DNA of 64,000 bases from Tropicibacter sp. Alg240-R139. GTDB lineage: Bacteria > Pseudomonadota > Alphaproteobacteria > Rhodobacterales > Rhodobacteraceae. Every line of letters begins with the position of its first letter. Position 1 is the stretch's first letter. The translations under genes and the position numbers were made by a program. This document shows, one piece after another, positions 17,420 through 25,633 of the stretch. The DNA lies in NCBI RefSeq assembly GCF_900537075.1, contig NZ_UNRA01000001.1, forward strand, positions 620,001 to 684,000. The letters are read 5' to 3'. The notes below the pieces were generated by a model. That model had not been told where the DNA came from. It worked only from the letters and a program-made list of their open reading frames with translations, and did no database searches.

Positions 17420-18214
17420 ATGCTGAACGGTTTCACGGCTATGTCTTCGCAGCTGGCGAGACGGGGTGCGGTGGCTTGTACACTGGGTCTCACGCAGGTT
17501 CTGTTCGCGCCACCCTTGGCATCAGAAAGCGTTTCCGCTGACCAGACCTGCTTGCGCAAGTCACTGGCCGATCTGGGGTTCAAGGATCTGATATCGGCCG
17601 AAGAACGCCTCGCTCTCGAGGCGAAAGGTCTGCCCAAAGCGGTCTACACCTGCTTCTTTACCGATCCCGACATGAACGAAGCGGATCACTGCGGGTTTAC
17701 GGATGAATCCTCTTCCGGGCCCTATTTCGTTGCCAACACCCCCGTTGCACTTGATGGAAACATCAACCCCACGAACGAGCCCGGCGATCCGATGCAACTG
17801 ACCATCCGGGTGTTTGATGGCGAAACAGGGAAACCCATTTCAGGCGCCAAGATCGAATCTTATACCGTCGATGCGAAAGGTGAATATTATCCCTATGCGC
17901 CGGGGTTTGCCGAAGATTTTGATGACATTCGCATGCGCGCAACCCTATTGGCCAACTCGGACGGCGCTGCGGTCGCTCATTCGATTGTTCCGGCTCCCTA
18001 TGAAAACCGGCGGCGGCACATACACTATTATTTTTCCGCCCCGGGCTATCTGCCCTTTTTCACGCAGAGCTATTGGGCCGGTGATCCGGCCACTTCTGGT
18101 GATCCGGTTGACCGGAACACGGAACCGTGCCGAACTATAGAATTTGCCGACATCGATGGTGTTTCAACGGGCACATTCGATGTGTATATGCGCCCGGACG
18201 CCGGGGTGAACTAG
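17420..18214 (+). CDS. Secreted intradiol ring-cleavage dioxygenase-like protein
   Basis: A 264-residue protein with a signal-like N-terminus (VACTLGLTQVLFAPPLAS) and an intradiol dioxygenase beta-sandwich: SGPYFVANTPVALDGNI, LTIRVFDGETGKPISGAKI, GEYYPYAPGF, and PYENRRRHIHYYFSAPGY followed by FTQSYWAGD. The Tyr and the two His of RRRHIH match the non-heme Fe(III) ligands of catechol/protocatechuate dioxygenases. Exported forms are poorly understood; catechol-type cleavage in the periplasm is possible but unproven. Its stop lies four bases before the convergent lldD stop. Confidence 0.75.
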   Translation: MLNGFTAMSSQLARRGAVACTLGLTQVLFAPPLASESVSADQTCLRKSLADLGFKDLISAEERLALEAKGLPKAVYTCFFTDPDMNEADHCGFTDESSSGPYFVANTPVALDGNINPTNEPGDPMQLTIRVFDGETGKPISGAKIESYTVDAKGEYYPYAPGFAEDFDDIRMRATLLANSDGAAVAHSIVPAPYENRRRHIHYYFSAPGYLPFFTQSYWAGDPATSGDPVDRNTEPCRTIEFADIDGVSTGTFDVYMRPDAGVN

Positions 18215-18218
18215 GGAC

Positions 18219-19382
18219 TTAACTCCAGCGTCCGCCGAACCCCTCTGGCACCAGCAGATTGTCGCGGTTCAAACCCGCAACTGACCGCTCGCCGCACAGC
18301 GCCATGGTGGTGTCCAGCTCCTTGTGGATGATCTCTAGCGCAGAGGTGACGCCAGCCTGTCCCATCGCCCCCAGACCATAGACAAAGGCGCGCCCGATAT
18401 AGGTGCCCTTGGCCCCCATCGCCATCGCCTTGAGCACGTCCTGACCCGAGCGGATGCCGCTATCCAGATGCACTTCGACGTCATCGCCCACCGCATCCAA
18501 AATTTCGGGCAGCATGCGGATCGAGCTCAGCGCACCGTCCAACTGACGCCCACCGTGGTTCGACACAACAATGGCATCGGCCCCAACCTTGGCGGCCATC
18601 TTGGCGTCCTCGGCGTCCAAAATGCCCTTCAGGATCACCTTGCCGCCCCACTCATTCATCAGCTTTTCGATCTTGCCCCAGTCAAGGCTGGGATCGAATT
18701 GCTCAGCCGTCCATGCACCAAGCGAAGAGGCGTCCGAGATTCCGTCAACATGGCCCACGATATTGCCAAACTCGCGCCGATGCGCGCGGGCCATCCCGGC
18801 CAGCCAACCCCATTTCGTGGCCAGGTTCAATAGGGTCGAGGGTGTCAACTTTGGCGGAGCCGACAGCCCGTTTTTCAGGTCCTTGTGCCGCTGACCCAGG
18901 ATCTGCAGATCCAGCGTGATCACCAAGGCCGAGCATTTTGCATTTTTGGCCCGCTGGATCAACCGGCTGACATAATCGGTGTCCTTCATGGTGTAGAGCT
19001 GAAACCAGAACGGCTTGGTGGTGTAGCTGGCCACATCCTCGATCGAGTTGATCGACATGGTCGACAGCGTAAACGGCACACCGAAATCTTCGGCGGCCTT
19101 TGCGGCCTTCATCTCGCCATCGGCATGTTGCATTCCAGTCAGACCCACAGGGGCCAGCGCCACTGGCATGGCGACATCCTCGCCGATCATCTGGGTCGCG
19201 GTGCTGCGCCCGGTCATGTCCACAGCCACGCGCTGGCGCAGACGGATCTGGTCAAAATCGGATGTGTTCTCGCGGAAGGTCTGCTCGGTCCAGCTGCCGC
19301 TTTCGGCATAGTCATAAAACATCCGTGGGACGCGGCGCTGATACAGACGCTTGAGGTCATCGATGTTGGTAATCACGGGCAT
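18219..19382 (-). CDS. lldD: FMN-dependent L-lactate dehydrogenase / alpha-hydroxy-acid oxidase
   Basis: Oxidises L-lactate (or a related 2-hydroxy acid) to the keto acid, passing electrons to the quinone pool. The 387-residue TIM-barrel protein shows VALAPVGLTGMQHADGE (FMN site), PFWFQLYTMKD, LVITLDLQILGQRHKD, the catalytic VVSNHGGRQLDGA and HLDSGIRSGQDVLKAMAMGAKG. It is full length. An inverted repeat resembling GntR/LldR operators sits 18 bases upstream of its ATG. No regulator gene adjoins it. Confidence 0.92.
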   Translation of the reverse strand: MPVITNIDDLKRLYQRRVPRMFYDYAESGSWTEQTFRENTSDFDQIRLRQRVAVDMTGRSTATQMIGEDVAMPVALAPVGLTGMQHADGEMKAAKAAEDFGVPFTLSTMSINSIEDVASYTTKPFWFQLYTMKDTDYVSRLIQRAKNAKCSALVITLDLQILGQRHKDLKNGLSAPPKLTPSTLLNLATKWGWLAGMARAHRREFGNIVGHVDGISDASSLGAWTAEQFDPSLDWGKIEKLMNEWGGKVILKGILDAEDAKMAAKVGADAIVVSNHGGRQLDGALSSIRMLPEILDAVGDDVEVHLDSGIRSGQDVLKAMAMGAKGTYIGRAFVYGLGAMGQAGVTSALEIIHKELDTTMALCGERSVAGLNRDNLLVPEGFGGRWS

Positions 19383-19399
19383 GACAGATTCCGATCCAG

Positions 19400-19424
19400 A
19401 ATTGGTTAGAACTTTTTACCAATT
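19400..19424. promoter_or_regulatory. Possible GntR-type operator upstream of lldD
   Basis: AATTGGT (19400-19406) and ACCAATT (19418-19424) form an inverted repeat with an 11-base spacer. Known LldR/PdhR-type operators use the same half-sites with a three-base spacer, so the match is in the half-sites, not the spacing. Confidence 0.4.
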
Positions 19425-19526
19425 ATGGATTTGTTGCGCAAGTGGCCTGAATCCTAAGGTTCACAACGCAATACGGCGCAGGAGAGAGCTCCCGCGCCGT
19501 GCGAAAAAAGGCTTGAAATCCGTAAG

Positions 19527-20318
19527 TTAGGCGGCGTGCGCCCCGTCTGACAGCGACTTCACAAACTCCAGCACTTCGCCAACCGGTTTGCCCGCGCCGA
19601 TCTGGCTGACGATGGCCGACCCCACAACAGCCCCGTCCGAGATGCTGGCGATGGCTTGCGATTTCGCGGGCGTGTTAATGCCGAAACCTACGATGACCGG
19701 CAGGTCGGTGGCCGACTTGATGCGGGCCACTTCGGGGCCAACATCGGTGGCTTCGGCCTCGGCCGCACCCGTGATGCCGGTGATCGAGACATAATAGACG
19801 AAACCGGACGTGTTCTGCAAAACGCGCGGCAGGCGATTGTCGTCGGTGGTCGGTGTTGCCAAGCGGATAAAGTTCAGACCGGCGTTCTGCGCCGGAATAC
19901 ACAGCTCGTCGTCCTCTTCGGGCGGTAGGTCGACAACGATCAACCCATCAATGCCGGCAGCCTTGGCTTGGCTCAAAAAGGTGTCCACTCCACGGCTGTA
20001 GATCGGGTTGTAATATCCCATCAATACGATTGGGGTGGTGTCGTCGTCCTTGCGGAATTCAGTCGCCAGCTCCAGCGTGCGATCCAGCGTCATGCCCGCC
20101 TCAAGCGCGCGCTGACCGGCCAGCTGAATGGTCGGGCCATCCGCCATCGGATCGGTAAACGGCAGGCCCAGCTCGATCACATCCACACCGGCACCCGGCA
20201 GACCCTTGACCAGCTCCAAAGAGCTGTCGAAATCGGGGTCGCCCGCCATGACATAAGAAACAAAGGCTTTCTTGCCTTGGGCTTTGAGCGCGGCGAATTT
20301 GGCGTCGATCCGAGTCAT
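19527..20318 (-). CDS. trpA: Tryptophan synthase alpha chain
   Basis: Cleaves indole-3-glycerol phosphate to indole, which is channelled to TrpB. The protein (263 residues from 20318) has [17 protein letters not shown], the catalytic Glu in [19 protein letters not shown], the [14 protein letters not shown] strand and catalytic Asp, and the phosphate site [14 protein letters not shown] and [15 protein letters not shown] precedes the ATG; the frame is open to 20375 without support. It is separated from trpB by about 11 kb and lies on the other strand. Confidence 0.96.
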   Translation of the reverse strand: MTRIDAKFAALKAQGKKAFVSYVMAGDPDFDSSLELVKGLPGAGVDVIELGLPFTDPMADGPTIQLAGQRALEAGMTLDRTLELATEFRKDDDTTPIVLMGYYNPIYSRGVDTFLSQAKAAGIDGLIVVDLPPEEDDELCIPAQNAGLNFIRLATPTTDDNRLPRVLQNTSGFVYYVSITGITGAAEAEATDVGPEVARIKSATDLPVIVGFGINTPAKSQAIASISDGAVVGSAIVSQIGAGKPVGEVLEFVKSLSDGAHAA

Positions 20319-20396
20319 TTTGATCCCCTGAGAGCTGTTCCTGCCCGGTTTGGCCGAACATGGCCGGGAAATCAATGCCTGCTGAGGGTTGGGTCA

Positions 20397-21095
20397 TCAA
20401 TCCGGGACATCGGTTGCCGGAAAGAACTTCAACCCTTGGGTCTTGATCTTGGCCTCATCAATGGCGCATTTCAGGCGGTCCGAGAAAAAGATACGTCTCT
20501 TGTACTTGGGATCCCCCCACATATCGGCGCCGTTGACTGCGGTCGCCCGCAATGCGGGGACGTCTTCGCCACGAATATCTCGTTTCCAGAGCGTATCGGG
20601 GTGTTGCGGCGTGTCCGCATGTGGCCCAATCGGTTTGACGTGTTCTGAGGCTTCGGGAACAAAGGCCGATTTCTTCTCGGTCACGTGCAACACGTAATGC
20701 GGCGGATACCGGCTGGGGTCCTTCTTCTTCTCGCTCTTGTAGATCGGAACTTCGATCAACTGGCTTGTCCCAAGATCAAATTGCGCCATCACGTCTCTGA
20801 GCCTGGGCGAGACAATCATCAGCCCGTTGTGGATACGGAACGCGTCAGCGGTGTTTTCACGGATCTTTAGGCCCTTGTTAAAAAACAGGAACGTCGACCA
20901 TCGGCTTTGGTCAATCGGCCGCATGCCAACGCTAGCATCAATGAACTCAATTTGTTGCTTGAGGAGAATGGCTGCATCTATCTCGGGCGGGTAGTCGATT
21001 TGAAAATCAAGATTTTGAATTGAGTCTGTTTCACTCATGAAGCGCGTGAACCAGATTTTCGGCAGGGCGGGATCGGGGGCGTTTGGCGCGGTCAT
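20397..21095 (-). CDS. Imm11-like (DUF1629) protein
   Basis: A 232-residue soluble protein. The C-terminal part (ALRATAVNGADMWGDPKYKRRIFFSDRLKCAIDEAKIKTQGLKF) resembles the DUF1629/Imm11 pattern of D-x-W..., FFSD-x-hK..., then a final LKFFP. Members act as immunity proteins beside polymorphic toxins in some genomes, but many are orphan. No toxin gene is visible next to it. It lies 78 bases upstream of trpA on the same strand. The assignment rests on weak motif resemblance. Confidence 0.55.
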   Translation of the reverse strand: MTAPNAPDPALPKIWFTRFMSETDSIQNLDFQIDYPPEIDAAILLKQQIEFIDASVGMRPIDQSRWSTFLFFNKGLKIRENTADAFRIHNGLMIVSPRLRDVMAQFDLGTSQLIEVPIYKSEKKKDPSRYPPHYVLHVTEKKSAFVPEASEHVKPIGPHADTPQHPDTLWKRDIRGEDVPALRATAVNGADMWGDPKYKRRIFFSDRLKCAIDEAKIKTQGLKFFPATDVPD

Positions 21096-21238
21096 CTAAA
21101 TCTCTTGCTGCAAAATGCATGTGCACAAAAGACAGCCCAGTGGCGAAAATCAAGCTAACTGAGTGCTTTTAGGTTGAATGTGCTTCAATAGAACTCGTTT
21201 GTGACCCTGGCTGGCCAAAGGCCGCACCTGCAGACCAA

Positions 21239-21727
21239 TCAAAAGGACAGGTGATAGCGCAGCAGCACCGCGTTGACGCCGGGATTGAACGACGAAACCG
21301 AGGCATTGGATTTATGCGTGATGGCCAGTGACAGGGCGTCGCCGCCGTCAAACCGATAGCCAAGGCCCAACAGGCTGCGCACCTCGAACTTGCTGCCCAG
21401 GTCGTTGGCGTTGTCCGCCTCAATGAACACGCCCGGCAAAACGCTGGCCTCGATGAACCAATCCTTGTTCAGCTTGTATTCTGCCGCGATCCCGACGCCC
21501 AGATGAACGTCGCCATTGGCATGAATTGACGCGGCCCCGGCAAAGGCGGCGCTGAACCGTTCGCGTTGGTGAAACGGCGTGTGCTGATATTCGATGGACG
21601 CCAGCGCTTGATCGGATGAGCCCGAGAATTCAAAGTCGGCATAGCCAAGCCCCAGGATCAGCGATTGCGCGTGCAGCGGAGAGGTGAGTGTCAGGGCCAG
21701 AACAAAGGTTGAAGGGGTCAGTTTCAT
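21239..21727 (-). CDS. PagL-like lipid A 3-O-deacylase (acyloxyacyl hydrolase)
   Basis: A 162-residue outer-membrane beta-barrel candidate: a signal peptide (TFVLALTLTSPLHA), amphipathic strands, and the PagL signature near the C-terminus, LGYRFDGGDALSLAITHKSNASVSSFNPGVNAVLLRYHLSF, which holds the catalytic His-Ser pair (HKSNA) and ends in Phe as barrel proteins do. PagL removes the 3-position acyl chain of lipid A and so alters LPS. It is divergent from ychF; a 12-bp palindrome lies between them. Confidence 0.75.
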   Translation of the reverse strand: MKLTPSTFVLALTLTSPLHAQSLILGLGYADFEFSGSSDQALASIEYQHTPFHQRERFSAAFAGAASIHANGDVHLGVGIAAEYKLNKDWFIEASVLPGVFIEADNANDLGSKFEVRSLLGLGYRFDGGDALSLAITHKSNASVSSFNPGVNAVLLRYHLSF

Positions 21728-21766
21728 TGCGGTATTCCAGTCAGGTGTTGATGGAACTCATGTGTT

Positions 21767-21778
21767 TACCGATCGGTA
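21767..21778. promoter_or_regulatory. Perfect 12-bp palindrome TACCGATCGGTA, possible operator
   Basis: It sits 40 bases upstream of the PagL-like start and about 140 upstream of ychF. The form is typical of TetR-family sites. No regulator gene adjoins it. Confidence 0.3.
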
Positions 21779-21920
21779 CAGTTGCAATGCGCATCCCTTC
21801 ACATTCCCGTCTCATCAACGTGATCTGAATATGACGGCGGGTGACTTGTGCGACCGCGTGGCTTGCCTATTTGGACAGGCCCGCCTAGAAGCCCCATTTG
21901 AATGACAGCAGGAGTCGGTC

Positions 21921-23018
21921 ATGGGCTTTAAAATGGGTATCGTGGGTCTGCCGAATGTGGGCAAGTCGACCCTGTTCAACGCGCTGACCAAAACAGCAGC
22001 AGCGCAGGCGGCAAACTTTCCGTTCTGCACCATTGAACCCAACGTGGGCGAAGTGGGCGTGCCTGACGCGCGTCTGGACAAGCTGGCCGCGATTGCAAGC
22101 TCGAAACAGATCATCCCGACCCGCATGACGTTCGTCGACATCGCCGGTCTGGTCAAAGGTGCCTCCAAGGGCGAAGGCCTGGGCAACCAGTTCCTGGCCA
22201 ACATCCGCGAAACCGACGCGATCGCCCATGTGCTGCGCTGCTTTGAAGACGGCGACGTGACCCACGTGGACGGTCGCGTTGACCCTGTAGCCGATGCCGA
22301 AACGATTGAGACCGAACTGATGCTCGCCGATCTGGAAAGCATCGAAAAGCGCCGTGCCAACCTGGTGCGCAAGCTCAAGGGCAACGACAAAGAAGCACAG
22401 CAGCAAGATCGTCTGCTGGCCGAGGCTCAGGCAATGCTTGAAGATGGCAAACCGGCCCGTCTGGTCGAGGTCGACGCCGAGGATGCCAAGGCCTGGAAAC
22501 TGCTGCAACTGCTCAGCACCAAGCCTGTGCTCTATGTCTGCAACGTCGGCGAATCCGAGGCGGCAGAGGGCAATGCACATTCCGCGAAGGTGGCGGAAAT
22601 GGCCGCGGCACAGGGCAACAGCCACGTCATCATCTCGGCCCAGATCGAAGAAGAGATCAGCCAGTTAGAGGATGATGAAGCTGAGATGTTCCTGTCGGAA
22701 ATGGGATTGGAAGAAGCCGGCCTCGATCGTCTGATCAAGGCGGGCTACGAGTTGCTGCATCTTGAAACCTATTTCACCGTCGGCCCGAAAGAGGCACGCG
22801 CCTGGACCATTCGTCAGGGCACCGCAGCACCGCAGGCCGCTGGCGTAATCCACGGGGATTTTGAAAAGGGTTTCATCCGCGCCGAGACCATTGCGTATGA
22901 TGACTACATCGCCAGTAATGGTGAAAGTGGCGCTAAGGATGCAGGCAAGATGCGGGCCGAAGGGAAAAGCTACATCGTCAAAGATGGCGATGTGATGCAC
23001 TTCTTGTTCAACACCTGA
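21921..23018 (+). CDS. ychF: Redox-regulated ribosome-binding ATPase YchF (Obg family)
   Basis: The 365-residue protein has the P-loop [18 protein letters not shown], switch [22 protein letters not shown], the coiled-coil insertion (about residues 135-190) and the C-terminal TGS domain ([29 protein letters not shown]). YchF prefers ATP over GTP and binds ribosomes; the NVGE and [10 protein letters not shown]-like region takes the place of the NKxD guanine motif. CAGGAG precedes the ATG. Confidence 0.96.
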   Translation: MGFKMGIVGLPNVGKSTLFNALTKTAAAQAANFPFCTIEPNVGEVGVPDARLDKLAAIASSKQIIPTRMTFVDIAGLVKGASKGEGLGNQFLANIRETDAIAHVLRCFEDGDVTHVDGRVDPVADAETIETELMLADLESIEKRRANLVRKLKGNDKEAQQQDRLLAEAQAMLEDGKPARLVEVDAEDAKAWKLLQLLSTKPVLYVCNVGESEAAEGNAHSAKVAEMAAAQGNSHVIISAQIEEEISQLEDDEAEMFLSEMGLEEAGLDRLIKAGYELLHLETYFTVGPKEARAWTIRQGTAAPQAAGVIHGDFEKGFIRAETIAYDDYIASNGESGAKDAGKMRAEGKSYIVKDGDVMHFLFNT

Positions 23019-23055
23019 TCGGGCCTGTTCCTGCGCCCAATATGGGTGAGGGGAC

Positions 23056-23838
23056 ATGGACCGGCCGTACGACAGCTACATCATCTGCACCAATCCCCGG
23101 TCGGGCAGCACTCTGTTGTGTGGATTGCTGGCACAGACCGGAGTTGCCGGAAAACCGGATTCATTTTTTCGCGGTCCATCGCGGCGGTGGTGGGCGGATC
23201 ACTTGCAGGTGCGCGAAGCCGTCGATCTGAACGATCCGGCTTTTTGTGCCGCCTTTCTGTCCGCCGCACAGACCGAAGGGAAGGGGGCAGGCACCCTCTT
23301 TGGCTTCCGCCTGATGCACGAAAGCTTGTCTGACCTGATGGCAATGGTCAGCTGCCTCCATCCCAACCTGAATGGTGACAACGCGCGGATATCGGCAATC
23401 TTTGGGCGCACGGCTTTTGTGCATCTGACGCGCGAGGACAAGGTGGCTCAGGCGGTTTCGTATGTTCGGGCCGAACAGACCGGAACCTGGCACCTGGCAC
23501 CAGATGGACGGGCGATAGAGAACAAGGAAGCGCCTTTGCCACCACGTTACGACTTCGATCGGATTCACGCTCAAGTCTTGGAATTTGAACGACATGAGGC
23601 CGCTTGGCTCGCGTGGTTCGATCAGATTGGTGTGTCTCCGCTCACCGTTCGTTATTGTGATTTGGCGTCAGATCACGACAACGTAATGGGGCGCATATTA
23701 GGGCACTTGGGCGTGCCTGCCCCGACAGGCAATAAGCCTGTGCCGGAGGTGCGCAAGCTGGCTGGTGGACTGAACGAGGAATGGGCCGCGCTTTACCGGG
23801 GGGACCGAATTGTGCGCACGACCCATTCACTATCCTAG
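23056..23838 (+). CDS. Stf0-type sulfotransferase
   Basis: A 260-residue protein with the PAPS 5'-phosphosulfate loop TNPRSGSTLLCGLLAQTG, a Stf0-like FFRGPSRRWWADHL, the 3'-phosphate region HLTREDKVAQAVSYVRAEQTGTWH and a C-terminal VRYCDLASDHDNVMGRILGHLGVP. Stf0 enzymes transfer sulfate from PAPS to sugars such as trehalose; the acceptor here is unknown. It starts 37 bases after ychF, so may be read from the same promoter. Confidence 0.88.
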   Translation: MDRPYDSYIICTNPRSGSTLLCGLLAQTGVAGKPDSFFRGPSRRWWADHLQVREAVDLNDPAFCAAFLSAAQTEGKGAGTLFGFRLMHESLSDLMAMVSCLHPNLNGDNARISAIFGRTAFVHLTREDKVAQAVSYVRAEQTGTWHLAPDGRAIENKEAPLPPRYDFDRIHAQVLEFERHEAAWLAWFDQIGVSPLTVRYCDLASDHDNVMGRILGHLGVPAPTGNKPVPEVRKLAGGLNEEWAALYRGDRIVRTTHSLS

Positions 23839-23850
23839 ACGAGGTTGACC

Positions 23851-24087
23851 TCAACGCCGCCCGGATTCGAAATTCCGCTCTACCGGCCCGCCGTATTCCA
23901 GACGGACAAGTTTTGAATAGGATCGGCCCGCTTGTGACTCGGGGTTGTGGGGCCAGTTCGACCAGCGCGGGTCATCGTCTGGCACAATTTTTTCACCCTT
24001 GGTTTGAGTTTGTGGCTCACCGTTGGCCACAGCAAACGTTGGCAAATTCATGGCTGCAATTACCAGGATGGGTGTCAGTCGTTTCAT
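23851..24087 (-). CDS. Small secreted protein of unknown function
   Basis: A 78-residue protein with a signal peptide (LTPILVIAAMNLPTFAVA), then a short polar mature part with DDDPRWSNWPHNPES and LVRLEYGG. A strong GGAGG precedes the ATG at 24087. It ends 12 bases from the convergent sulfotransferase stop. Family not recognised. The 24088-24349 gap after it shows no gene. Confidence 0.6.
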   Translation of the reverse strand: MKRLTPILVIAAMNLPTFAVANGEPQTQTKGEKIVPDDDPRWSNWPHNPESQAGRSYSKLVRLEYGGPVERNFESGRR

Positions 24088-24349
24088 GTCAGGAACCTCC
24101 GATACGGCCTGTTGGGACCGGTTGAAATGAGTCTGTTCTTACCAAAAGCCGATGTCCCAAACCTGCGCTTGTTGAGCCGTTTGGGCAAATCAACGACATT
24201 CACCGCTGCGTGAGGAGCCGACTTATTTCGGGCAAGTGCGTGCCAAAAGTGCTGTGATACCAATGGCAGTGATCGGTAGGCAATTTGGAAGTGCTGTATT
24301 GAAAGCCCTCGTGCCGGTTCAGCCATATTTGTGAATCAAGGGAGTTATT

Positions 24350-24685
24350 GTGGTTCTGCCGGGGTCCGACCCGGATCGCTATGTACCCCAGATGGTCCAA
24401 ACCAGCGAGCAGATGAAGTTCGAGGATGATAACGGCCATGCGGGTTTTTGCATGACCAAGCAGCACATTCAGGTCGAAAGGGTCAAAACCACGACCAACC
24501 CGCTGTTGTGGAACATGCTCATTGGGGACAACGCCAAGACCTTGATGGTGGGGCAGGTCGGCGCGCTGAAAGTGAAATACGAGACAGAGGAATTCGTGGT
24601 CTGGCACCGCGTTGGCAATTTCGAACAAGATGAAGAGCTTGAGATGCTCGAAAACTATACAAAGGTCATCAAAGCCATTTCCTGA
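24350..24685 (+). pseudogene. Internally deleted remnant of an LLM-class flavin monooxygenase
   Basis: The 111-codon frame aligns with the intact monooxygenase at 53970-55103 in two blocks. Codons 5-73 match residues about 22-89 (GFCMTKQHIQVE against GFCLTEHHMQVE; TTTNPLLWNM against CTTNPLFWNM; MVGQVG against KVGQLG). The last about 33 codons match the C-terminus (EFVVWHRVGNF against EFFVWHHVNYF). About 250 residues between are gone, and the conserved EHH is TKQH. It starts at GTG with GGGAG upstream, so a short product could still be made, but it cannot be an active enzyme of this family. Confidence 0.75.
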
Positions 24686-24819
24686 ACCTTGCTCGCTGGA
24701 TGTTCTGTATTCGCGCACAACCGCTGTGCGCAGGCGTTGTTGTGTTCTTCTTGCGTAAAGTTTAAATATGACTAAATTACTCAGGTAAAGTTCGTGACGA
24801 TGAATGCAGGAGTATGACA

Positions 24820-25599
24820 ATGGCGCAAGCAGAAGGACGTGCGTTGCAGGTTCTCAAGGCATGGAACCTGACACCAAACATGCGGCGCGTGGTTCTGGGC
24901 GGTGATGACTTGCACGGGTTTCCCGAGGGTAGCGAAAGCGGCTATATCAAGCTGATTTTCCCCGACGCGCCGCGCCCGCGACCCGACCGCCCGGCGATGC
25001 GGACCTTTACGGTTCGCGCCTTTGACCGTGCCGAAAACCAACTGACGGTCGATTTCGCCCTGCACGATGACACAGGCGGTTTGGCCGCCGCTTGGGCCAA
25101 AAAGGCTAAACTGGGCGATGACATTCTGATCTCAGGCCCGGGCAAGATCAAATGGATCGACACCTCTTCGGACTGGCTGCTGCTGGCAGGCGACATGACC
25201 GCGCTGCCCGCGCTTTTGTGTAACTTGGAGGCTCTGCCTTCAGACGCCACCGGCGACGTTGTGATGGAACTCACCAGTTCTGAGGACGCGCCAGAGGTGT
25301 CCCTGCCCGAAGGCATGACCCTGCATCTGATCATCAATCCGCACCCGGATGGGACGTCGACCACCTTTGTTGACAAGATCCGCTCGCTGACCTGGCACGA
25401 CGGCGCCGTATCTGTGTGGGCGGCATGTGAGTTTAAGTCCATGCAGCAACTGCGGACATACTTCCGAAACGAGCGCGGGATGGATCGGACCAAGATCTAC
25501 CTGTCCAGCTATTGGAAAGCGGGCGTGGCTGAAGACGAGCACAAGAAGATCAAAGGGCAGGATGCAGCCCGCCAGCAGGAACTGGAAGCGGCGGGCTGA
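24820..25599 (+). CDS. Siderophore-interacting / FAD-binding ferric reductase family protein
   Basis: A 259-residue two-domain flavoprotein: an N-terminal FAD barrel with the RTFTVR motif (RPAMRTFTVRAFDRAENQL) and FALHDDTGGLAAAWA, then a C-terminal SIP domain with DWLLLAGDMTALPAL and VWAACEFKSMQQLRTYFRNERG and the terminal LSSYWKAGVAEDEH typical of NAD(P)H-dependent ferric-siderophore reductases such as YqjH. AGGAG before the tandem ATGs favours 24820. No siderophore transporter is nearby. Confidence 0.9.
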   Translation: MAQAEGRALQVLKAWNLTPNMRRVVLGGDDLHGFPEGSESGYIKLIFPDAPRPRPDRPAMRTFTVRAFDRAENQLTVDFALHDDTGGLAAAWAKKAKLGDDILISGPGKIKWIDTSSDWLLLAGDMTALPALLCNLEALPSDATGDVVMELTSSEDAPEVSLPEGMTLHLIINPHPDGTSTTFVDKIRSLTWHDGAVSVWAACEFKSMQQLRTYFRNERGMDRTKIYLSSYWKAGVAEDEHKKIKGQDAARQQELEAAG

Positions 25600-25633
25600 C
25601 AGGGACGGCCCGAGCAGGGCTGTCCGCAAGATT

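Noticed and set aside
24084-24326. Minus-strand frame of 80 codons upstream of the small secreted protein
   Set aside because: No motif or ribosome site, and it overlaps the start of the better supported gene at 23851-24087.
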